A stretch of 64,000 nt of DNA from Terrirubrum flagellatum (GTDB taxonomy: Bacteria; Pseudomonadota; Alphaproteobacteria; Rhizobiales; Beijerinckiaceae), in assembly GCF_022059845.1 (NCBI RefSeq), contig NZ_CP091851.1:5073501-5137500 (forward strand), given 5' to 3'. The stretch's first letter is position 1; each line of letters opens with the position of its first letter. The position numbers and the translations under genes are program-made. The notes under the pieces are model-generated. The model was not told where the DNA came from and searched no databases. It worked only from the letters and a program-made list of their open reading frames with translations. Of the stretch, positions 58,697 through 64,000 are shown piece by piece.

Positions 58697-59467
58697 GTGG
58701 CCGCCGAAGGCGCAACGCCAGAGCTCGATCCGATCCACCAGTTCCAGGTGCATCCGATCCTCGAACTGAAGCTGTTCGGCCTCGACGTTTCTTTCACCAA
58801 CGCCTCCCTGTTCAAGGCGGTCGTGCTCGCGGCGATCTTCGCCCTGATGATCCTGGGCACGCGCAACCGCCATCTGGTTCCCGGCCGCATCCAGGCCGCA
58901 GCCGAGATGATCTACGAATTCGTCGCGTCGACGGTGCGCTCGACGATCGGCAATGAGGGGATGCGCTTCTTTCCATTCGTGTTCTCGCTCTTCATGTTCG
59001 TGCTATTCTCGAATCTGATTGGCCTCATCCCCGGCACCTTCACCGTCACCAGCCACATCATCGTCACCTTCGCGCTGGCGCTGACCGTCATCTCGACGGT
59101 CATCATCTATGGCTGGATGAAGCACGGCTCGCATTTCCTGCACCTGTTCGTGCCCTCAGGCGTGCCCGCCCTGCTGTTGCCCTTCATCGTCCTGATCGAG
59201 ATCATCTCCTTCGTGTCGCGGCCGATCTCATTGTCGGTTCGTCTCTTCGCCAACATGCTGGCGGGCCACATCACCCTGAAGGTGTTTGGCGGCTTCGTCG
59301 CGATGCTGATTTCCGCCGGCGGCGCGGCTTCGCTGCTTTCGCCGCTGCCGCTGATCGCGATCCCCGTGCTGACCGCATTCGAACTGCTGGTCGCGGCTTT
59401 GCAGGCCTACGTCTTCGCCATTCTCACCTGCGTCTATCTCAACGACGCTCTCCATCCCGGCCACTGA
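58697..59467 (+). CDS. atpB: ATP synthase F0 subunit a
   Basis: Subunit a of the F0 proton channel, 256 residues if translated from GTG 58697, which has AAGGGG 6 nt upstream; an ATG at 58649 would add 16 residues without homology. The proline/aromatic start [14 protein letters not shown] is the usual one for alphaproteobacteria. The essential arginine is in [20 protein letters not shown], and [19 protein letters not shown] ends the protein. It forms the proton path with the c-ring. Confidence 0.96.
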   Translation: MAAEGATPELDPIHQFQVHPILELKLFGLDVSFTNASLFKAVVLAAIFALMILGTRNRHLVPGRIQAAAEMIYEFVASTVRSTIGNEGMRFFPFVFSLFMFVLFSNLIGLIPGTFTVTSHIIVTFALALTVISTVIIYGWMKHGSHFLHLFVPSGVPALLLPFIVLIEIISFVSRPISLSVRLFANMLAGHITLKVFGGFVAMLISAGGAASLLSPLPLIAIPVLTAFELLVAALQAYVFAILTCVYLNDALHPGH

Positions 59468-59510
59468 TCCCAGTCGCCGTTTTACCCGGAAAACCCAACA
59501 GGAGTTCAAA

Positions 59511-59741
59511 ATGGATCCCGTCGCAGCCAAGTACATCGGCGCTGGTCTCGCCGCCATCGGCATGGGCGTCGCCGCGGTCGGCGTCGGCACGATCTTCGGC
59601 AACTTCCTCTCGGGCGCGCTGCGCAATCCGTCGGCGGCTGACGGCCAGTTCGGTCGCGCCTTCATCGGCGCTGCGCTCGCTGAAGGTCTCGGCATCTTCG
59701 CGTTCCTGGTCGCGATCATCCTGCTCTTCGTCGCGAGGTGA
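59511..59741 (+). CDS. atpE: ATP synthase F0 subunit c
   Basis: Subunit c, 76 residues, forms the rotating ring. Two membrane helices are linked by the polar loop [15 protein letters not shown]. The first helix has [20 protein letters not shown], the second [20 protein letters not shown], with the proton-carrying carboxylate as Glu in ALAEGLG. AGGAG precedes the start. It lies 43 bp after atpB and 79 bp before the b' gene. Confidence 0.97.
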   Translation: MDPVAAKYIGAGLAAIGMGVAAVGVGTIFGNFLSGALRNPSAADGQFGRAFIGAALAEGLGIFAFLVAIILLFVAR

Positions 59742-59820
59742 AGGCTCCGGTTCGGATTCCAGTCCGAACCGTCGTCTCAAACAGGCCGCATCTGCGGCCT
59801 GTCTCACAAGCGAGGGTCAT

Positions 59821-60366
59821 ATGATCTCTTCCGCCTACGCCGCGACCGCCCCGCACGCCGCCGGGCCGGATGCGGGCGTTTCGTTCCCGCCCTTCGATGC
59901 GTCGATTTTCGCCTCGCAGCTGTTCTGGCTCGCGATCTCGTTCGGCGCGCTCTACTGGGTCATGTCGAACATCGCGCTGCCGCGCATGGCGCAGCTGCTC
60001 GAAGTGCGCGCGAAGAAGATCAAGTCCGATCTCGATCACGCCGCCGACATGCAGGCCAAGGCGCAAGCCGCCGGCGAAGCCTACGAGAAGTCGCTCGCCG
60101 ATGCGCGCGCCAACGCCCAGGGAATCGCTGCGCAGACCCGCGACAAGCTGAACGCCGAGGCCGAATCAAAGCGCAAGACGCTTGAGACGGATCTCGCCGC
60201 CAGGCTCATCGCCGCCGAGAAGCAGGTGGGCGAGACCAAGACGAAAGCGCTCGCCAATGTCGATTCGATCGCTGCGGAAGCGGCGGCCGCGATCGTCGAG
60301 CGGCTGAGCGGCAAGGCGCCTGCAGCGAGCGACGTCGCTGCGGCCATCGCCGCTGCGAAGAACTGA
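59821..60366 (+). CDS. atpG: ATP synthase F0 subunit b'
   Basis: Subunit b' is the second peripheral-stalk subunit, typical of photosynthetic bacteria and alphaproteobacteria. The 181-residue product has one N-terminal membrane span, ASQLFWLAISFGALYWVMSN, after a Pro-rich leader (AATAPHAAGPDAGVSFPPFD), then a long charged helix, for example LLEVRAKKIKSDLDHAADMQ, that makes the stator stalk. It is distinct in sequence from the b gene that follows 10 bp later. The symbols atpG, atpF' and atpX are used for it by different sources. Confidence 0.92.
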   Translation: MISSAYAATAPHAAGPDAGVSFPPFDASIFASQLFWLAISFGALYWVMSNIALPRMAQLLEVRAKKIKSDLDHAADMQAKAQAAGEAYEKSLADARANAQGIAAQTRDKLNAEAESKRKTLETDLAARLIAAEKQVGETKTKALANVDSIAAEAAAAIVERLSGKAPAASDVAAAIAAAKN

Positions 60367-60376
60367 GGAGGCGTCG

Positions 60377-60868
60377 ATGCATCTTCTTCTCGACGCCGAA
60401 TTCTGGGTCGCGGTCGGCTTCATCCTGTTCCTTGGCGTGCTCGCCTGGTTCGGTGTTCACAAGACGATCATCTCTGCGCTCGACGGGCGCGCCAATGCGA
60501 TCAAGGCCGAATTTGCGGAAGCCGCGCGCCTGCGCGCGGAAGCGGAATCGCTGCTCGCGAGCTTCGAAGCCAAGCGCAAGGCGGCTGAAGCCGAAGCGGC
60601 CGAGATCGTCGCTCACGCGAAGGTCGACGCCGAGCGCATGGCGAAAGAGGCGGAAGCCAAGCTCGCCGACTTCGTGAAGCGCCGTACGGCGCAGGCCGAA
60701 CTCAAGATCGCGCAGGCGGAAAGCCAGGCCGCCGCCGAAGTGCGCGCCGCCGCGGCTGACGCTGCGGTCCGCGCATCGGAAGCGATCCTGCGCAAGCAGA
60801 CGGCGGGCGCGAGCGGCGAAGAGTTTGTGCGTGCGGGCTTGAGCGGCCTCAAGGGCCGCTTGAACTGA
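60377..60868 (+). CDS. atpF: ATP synthase F0 subunit b
   Basis: Subunit b, 163 residues, has an N-terminal span (LLLDAEFWVAVGFILFLGVL, then AWFGVHKTII) and a long amphipathic helix (ALDGRANAIKAEFAEAARLR...) forming the peripheral stalk with b'. The C-terminus, SEAILRKQTAGASGEEFVRA, is usual. It is the last gene of the operon and a strong terminator lies 23 bp after its stop. The F1 genes (atpHAGDC) are elsewhere, as is usual in Rhizobiales. Confidence 0.95.
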   Translation: MHLLLDAEFWVAVGFILFLGVLAWFGVHKTIISALDGRANAIKAEFAEAARLRAEAESLLASFEAKRKAAEAEAAEIVAHAKVDAERMAKEAEAKLADFVKRRTAQAELKIAQAESQAAAEVRAAAADAAVRASEAILRKQTAGASGEEFVRAGLSGLKGRLN

Positions 60869-60888
60869 CGCCGGTCAGAGCAAAATCG

Positions 60889-60920
60889 TGAAAGCCGCCG
60901 GCGACGGCGGCTTTTTCATT
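60889..60920 (+). terminator. Rho-independent terminator of the atp operon
   Basis: The hairpin AAAGCCGCCG (60891-60900) / CGGCGGCTTT (60905-60914) with a GCGA loop is followed by TTCATTTT. It lies 23 bp after the atpF stop and separates the operon from a palindromic repeat. Confidence 0.93.
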
Positions 60921-60945
60921 TTGAACGAGGCAATCATCTATGAGG

Positions 60946-61035
60946 CCGTCATGCCCGCGCTTGTCGCGGGCATCCACGTCTTCCTTTCAACCGAAAACAA
61001 GACGTGGATGGCCGGAACAAGTCCGGCCATGACGG
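60946..61035. repeat. Palindromic repeat with CCGTCATG / CATGACGG ends
   Basis: The 90-bp element contains two hairpins, GCCCGCGCTTGTCGCGGGC and GGCCGGAACAAGTCCGGCC, plus an arm pair CATCCACGTC / GACGTGGATG. It shares GTGGATGGCCGG with the element at 28842-28968. Its right half (ATGGATGGCCGGAACAAG) can be misread as the start of the downstream HAD gene. Confidence 0.85.
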
Positions 61036-61069
61036 AGGAGTACTTCATGACGCCTGTCAGGTTGATGTG

Positions 61070-61723
61070 ATGCTGCTGATCTTCGATTGCGATGGAGTGC
61101 TGGTGGACAGCGAAGTCATCGCCTGCGCCGCAGTCTCCGATCATCTCGCATTGCTTGGCGCAGCGATGTCGGCGGCGGAAGTGGGTGAGCGCTTTGTTGG
61201 CGTCAGCTCGAAAGACATGATGGCGGCGCTCATCCAGCAATTCGGCGCGCGCATTCCCGAAGACTTCCGATCCGCGCTCCAGCTTCGGACGCTTGCGCTG
61301 CTCGCGAGCGATCTGCAGCCGATCCCTGGCGTGCGCATGGCGATCGAGGCGCTGCCGCATCGCCGCTGCGTCGCATCGTCATCGACGATCGAGCGCATTT
61401 CTCTTTCTCTCGCGACGGCGCGTCTCGCTGATCTCTTCGAGCCAGCGCACATTTTCTCGTCCTATATGGTGAAGCACGGCAAGCCCGCGCCCGACATCTT
61501 TCTTCACGCCGCGCGCGAGATGCAGACGCAACCCGGCGAGTGCGTGGTGATTGAAGATTCGGTCGCCGGCGTCACCGGCGCTTCCGCCGCCGGCATGCGT
61601 GTGATCGGCTTCACCGGCGGCTCGCATCTCGTCGACAAGTCGGCGCATGCGGAGAAGCTGCGCGCCGCGGGCGCGCATATCGTCATCGACGACATGCGCG
61701 ATCTCGCCGCTCACGTCGGCTGA
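61070..61723 (+). CDS. HAD family phosphatase (beta-phosphoglucomutase-like)
   Basis: The product is 217 residues from ATG 61070. This is a subfamily IA haloacid dehalogenase: the nucleophile motif LIFDCDGVLVDSEVIACAAV is right at the N-terminus, the helical cap follows, motif III is KHGKPAPDIF and motif IV VIEDSVAGVTGASAAGMRVI. The substrate is unknown; GPH-type or sugar phosphate phosphatases are candidates. A longer frame from 61004 begins inside the palindromic repeat and is rejected. It is convergent with cynS, 3 bp between stops. Confidence 0.9.
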   Translation: MLLIFDCDGVLVDSEVIACAAVSDHLALLGAAMSAAEVGERFVGVSSKDMMAALIQQFGARIPEDFRSALQLRTLALLASDLQPIPGVRMAIEALPHRRCVASSSTIERISLSLATARLADLFEPAHIFSSYMVKHGKPAPDIFLHAAREMQTQPGECVVIEDSVAGVTGASAAGMRVIGFTGGSHLVDKSAHAEKLRAAGAHIVIDDMRDLAAHVG

Positions 61724-61726
61724 GAC

Positions 61727-62209
61727 TCATTCTTCCTTGTAGCCATATTCCGGGATGCCCTGCTCGGCGCCGTAATATCGGTAAGGCAGGAACTTCCCCG
61801 ACATCACGATCTTCACGCGGTCGCCCTTGGGATGCGGCATGCGCTCGAAATCGAAGTCGAAATCGATGGCTGACATGATGCCGTCGCCGAACTCCTCCTC
61901 GATCAGCGCCTTCCAGGCGGGGCCGTTGACCATCACCATTTCATAGAAGCGATAGATCAGCGGGTCGGTCGGCGGCATCGGCGTTCCGCGATAAGGCGTC
62001 TCGTTCAGCATCGCCTCTTCGGCCGGCGACAATCCGAACAATTCGGCCGCCTTCTTCGCCAACGGCTTCACCAGCTTCATCTGGCCGAGCAGCGCGCCGA
62101 CCACGAGCGTCGGCGCCATGCCGCCGATCTCCTCGCTGATGTATTTCCAGCTCCAGCCCTTCTCGCGCTTGATGTCGCAAATCTTCTCGGTCAGTTCCGC
62201 GCGCTTCAT
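61727..62209 (-). CDS. cynS: Cyanate hydratase (cyanase)
   Basis: Cyanase converts cyanate and bicarbonate to ammonia and carbon dioxide (via carbamate). The 160-residue product starts at ATG 62209, with AGGAG 6 nt upstream. An N-terminal helical domain (KICDIKREKGWSWKYISEEI) precedes the catalytic part YRFYEMVMVNGPAWKALIEE. The catalytic residues are R87, E90 and S113, with the same 3- and 23-residue spacing as Arg96, Glu99 and Ser122 of E. coli. No cynR or cynT gene is adjacent. It is divergent from a DUF2239 gene across a promoter region with two palindromes. Confidence 0.96.
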   Translation of the reverse strand: MKRAELTEKICDIKREKGWSWKYISEEIGGMAPTLVVGALLGQMKLVKPLAKKAAELFGLSPAEEAMLNETPYRGTPMPPTDPLIYRFYEMVMVNGPAWKALIEEEFGDGIMSAIDFDFDFERMPHPKGDRVKIVMSGKFLPYRYYGAEQGIPEYGYKEE

Positions 62210-62263
62210 CGTCATCTCCTGATTGCCCTGAGACGGCTGCAAGCTCCATGCCGGCGATCGGAA

Positions 62264-62309
62264 TTATTACCCGGGTGATATTGACAACGCTATTTTATCC
62301 GGGTAAATC
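62264..62309. promoter_or_regulatory. Two operator-like palindromes and promoter between cynS and the DUF2239 gene
   Basis: Site 1 is TTACCCGGGTGA (62267-62278) and site 2 is TTATCCGGGTAA (62295-62306), with centres 28 bp apart. A TTGACA (62281-62286) lies between them; with a 17-bp spacer its -10 would be TAAATC (62304-62309), inside site 2. The layout fits repression of the DUF2239 gene and perhaps of cynS by one dimeric regulator. Confidence 0.75.
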
Positions 62310-62335
62310 GCGCGGCGTTGATACGGAGATTTGAA

Positions 62336-62941
62336 ATGCAGCGCGGAGGCTGGACCGCTTTCCACGGCGCGCGGCGCGTCGGACGTGAGGAGGGGGCAGA
62401 AATTCTTGCGACGGAGCAATGGCGCGACGGACAAGCAGGCGATCCGTCGCTGCTGGTCTTCGACGACCTGACCGGGCGCGTTCTCGATGTCGATCTGTCG
62501 CGACCGGCAGATGAGATTTTCGCGCTGCTCGATCGAGCCGCCGCGCCGGAATCGGATGAGCAGGGCGCGTCATCCCAAACGAAAGGCGTCGGCCGGCCAA
62601 AGCTTGGCGTCGTCGCGCGTGAGATCACGCTCCTGCCGCGACATTGGGAATGGCTCGCCAGCCGGCCCGGCGGCGCATCGATCACCATCCGCAAGCTCGT
62701 GGATGAGGCGCGCCGCGCAACGACAGACACCGATCGCGTGAAGACGGCGCAGGAAGCCGCCTATCGCGTCATGCATGCGCTGGCTGGAGACAGGCCGGGA
62801 TATGAGGAGGCGCTGCGCGCGCTCTATGCGCGCGACGCCGCGCGATTCGATCGCATGATCGAATTCTGGCCGGCCGATGTCAGCGCCTATGTGCTTGAGA
62901 TCGCCGCTCCGGTCTTCGTGCAGGCGGCGGACGCGGCGTGA
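62336..62941 (+). CDS. DUF2239 family protein
   Basis: The product is 201 residues from ATG 62336, with GGAG 8 nt upstream. It matches DUF2239: the N-terminal WTAFHGARRVGREEGAEILA and LLVFDDLTGRVLDVDLSRPA, then GRPKLGVVAREITLLPRHWE, WLASRPGGASITIRKLVDEA and a conserved tail (AAYRVMHALAGDRPGYEEAL, ALYARDAARFDRMIEFWPAD). The region LLPRHWEWLASRPGGASITI resembles a ribbon-helix-helix-like DNA-binding segment, so an autoregulatory role is conceivable but untested. No biochemical function is known. Confidence 0.85.
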   Translation: MQRGGWTAFHGARRVGREEGAEILATEQWRDGQAGDPSLLVFDDLTGRVLDVDLSRPADEIFALLDRAAAPESDEQGASSQTKGVGRPKLGVVAREITLLPRHWEWLASRPGGASITIRKLVDEARRATTDTDRVKTAQEAAYRVMHALAGDRPGYEEALRALYARDAARFDRMIEFWPADVSAYVLEIAAPVFVQAADAA

Positions 62942-62944
62942 CGA

Positions 62945-64000
62945 TCAGTCGTCGTCTTTCGGCCCACGCCAGTTGACGATGCTCATGAGATTGCTGCTGG
63001 CGTCGGTCCAGAGCAGCAGCGAATCCGAGCCGTCGCGCCAGGGCGAGATCGACGCCTTCACCTGCGGAACCTCCCAGAATTTATCGTCGCGGCTGTAGAG
63101 CGCCCAGCTCACCACGTCCTCGCACTCCGTTTCGTCCGCCGGCGTTTCGACCCAGCGGACGCCGATGTTGAGCGCCTTCGCGAGGCCGCGATGCAGCGGC
63201 GCGATCTCGAACGTGTCGAGCTCGAAATTGACGGCGAGGATTCCATCCTGCGCGAGATGGGCGAGATAGGTCTTGAACGCCTCTTCGGTCATGAGATGCA
63301 TCGGCGGCGAAGCGCCGCGGAAGGCGTTGATGACGAGGATGTCGAATTTCTGCGGGCCGGGATTGGCGAGCTCGCGTTCGAGCACGAGGCGGCCGTCGCC
63401 CAGCGCGACCTCCACCTTCGCCTTGCCGTCGCGCACGAAGGTGAAATGCTTGTTGACGAGATCTAGCACCGCCGGATTGAGCTCGTAATAACGCATGAGA
63501 TCGCCGTCGCGACCGAGGCCGGCGATCATGCCGGCGCCGAGCCCGACAATGCCGATGCGCAGCGGCGCGTTCGGATTGGCGCGACGCTTCGCGTTGAACT
63601 GCACCGCCTTGCCCAGCGCGCTCGCCTGATTGAAGGCGCAGGACGGCTCCATCTTTCGCTCGGGCTTGCGGAACTGCGAACCCTGATCGACGCCCGCCTG
63701 CCGCATCACGAGATTGGCTTCTTCGGGGTCGTTCCACTGATCGCGTGCGACGCTGACGACGCCGTAGAAATTGCGCGCGCGATCGACGACGTCGGATGCG
63801 GCGATCGCCTCGCGCCAGACCATCACGCCGAGGCCTGCCGCGAATCCCGCCGCGCCCAGCGCGCCGACCGGGGTCAGCCACGACATCGAGCCGCCCTTGC
63901 GATCGCGCCAGAAGATATAGGCGCTCATCGCGCCGACAACGCCAAGAATGATCGGGAACTCGCGATACTCCGAGAAGACGAGCGGCGCCGCGAGCGCGAC
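62945..64000 (-). CDS. Spermidine synthase-like domain protein with membrane N-terminus (partial)
   Basis: The frame is open to the window edge, with at least 351 residues visible to the stop at 62945. It begins, as seen, with hydrophobic segments (LVFSEYREFPIILGVVGAMS and VGALGAAGFAAGLGVMVW), then a Rossmann domain with GIVGLGAGMIAGLGRDGDLM, YELNPAVLDLVNKHF, VALGDGRLVLE and LVINAFRGASPP. This is the pattern of membrane-linked spermidine synthase homologues, whose N-terminal part spans the membrane. The aminopropyl acceptor site is not convincing, so the activity is open. ATG 63928 is only an internal codon; the true start lies outside the window. Confidence 0.78.
   Translation of the reverse strand, partial: VALAAPLVFSEYREFPIILGVVGAMSAYIFWRDRKGGSMSWLTPVGALGAAGFAAGLGVMVWREAIAASDVVDRARNFYGVVSVARDQWNDPEEANLVMRQAGVDQGSQFRKPERKMEPSCAFNQASALGKAVQFNAKRRANPNAPLRIGIVGLGAGMIAGLGRDGDLMRYYELNPAVLDLVNKHFTFVRDGKAKVEVALGDGRLVLERELANPGPQKFDILVINAFRGASPPMHLMTEEAFKTYLAHLAQDGILAVNFELDTFEIAPLHRGLAKALNIGVRWVETPADETECEDVVSWALYSRDDKFWEVPQVKASISPWRDGSDSLLLWTDASSNLMSIVNWRGPKDDD

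Noticed and set aside
61004-61069. Upstream start of the HAD phosphatase beginning MDGRNKSGHDG
   Set aside because: This sequence is the palindromic repeat read through; the conserved motif starts right after ATG 61070.

Overview
The window is a GC-rich chromosomal stretch from an alphaproteobacterium, most likely a member of the Hyphomicrobiales (Rhizobiales). The grounds are a CcrM-type GANTC methyltransferase gene, an F0 ATP synthase cluster with separate b' and b subunits, a split glyQ/glyS glycyl-tRNA synthetase, the mutY / dciA / dsbA-like / smc neighbourhood, and dispersed palindromic repeats of the kind common in this order. I cannot name the genus. No rRNA, tRNA, CRISPR array, prophage or complete insertion sequence was seen.

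Layout: 1-5.0 kb holds a partial dehydrogenase, a divergent glucan glucosyltransferase (opgH) with an FkbM methyltransferase, then a GIY-YIG gene and a secreted protein set between three copies of one palindromic repeat. 5-11.8 kb is the smc / dsbA-like / dciA / mutY / L,D-transpeptidase block, with a 269-bp MITE-like element in front of the dsbA-like gene. 12-17.4 kb carries ccrM, rnhB, a radical SAM gene, moaB and a zinc metallopeptidase. 17.5-21.2 kb carries a cyanide-insensitive type bd oxidase (two genes) and an acyltransferase. 21.3-26.1 kb has a family-4 uracil-DNA glycosylase, ETF-ubiquinone oxidoreductase, a tiny lipoprotein and a TPR protein. 26.3-32.3 kb has ispE, DinB, HutD, GNAT, polyprenyl diphosphate synthase, a TrmN6-like methyltransferase and three small secreted proteins. 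32.5-37.3 kb is the glyQ-glyS operon. 37.4-43.3 kb is accessory: a Tat phosphoesterase, two tandem secreted paralogues, a divergent ArsR/MFS pair and a divergent epimerase/TetR pair. 43.4-51.6 kb has carB, greA, two exported proteins, an Lrp regulator and an ELM1-trxB pair. 52.2-57.1 kb is a five-gene minus-strand run (panE-like, SDR, glk, ureE, amidase). 57.2-60.9 kb has a HAD hydrolase and the atpI-B-E-F'-F operon with a clear promoter and terminator. The end holds a HAD phosphatase, cyanase divergent from a DUF2239 gene, and a partial membrane-linked spermidine-synthase-like gene.

Most genes are housekeeping. The unusual content is at small scale. glyS carries two independent anomalies inside one intact reading frame: an AT-rich patch and an in-frame palindromic repeat. 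A two-hairpin repeat occurs twice with compensatory changes in its stem. A MITE-like element has 3-bp TTA flanks. Three divergent promoters carry well-defined operator-like palindromes, of which the cynS/DUF2239 one has no regulator gene beside it.

Product names rest on recognisable motifs and family memory only; no database search was run. Start codons were chosen from ribosome binding sites, signal peptides and family length, and are less certain than the stop codons.
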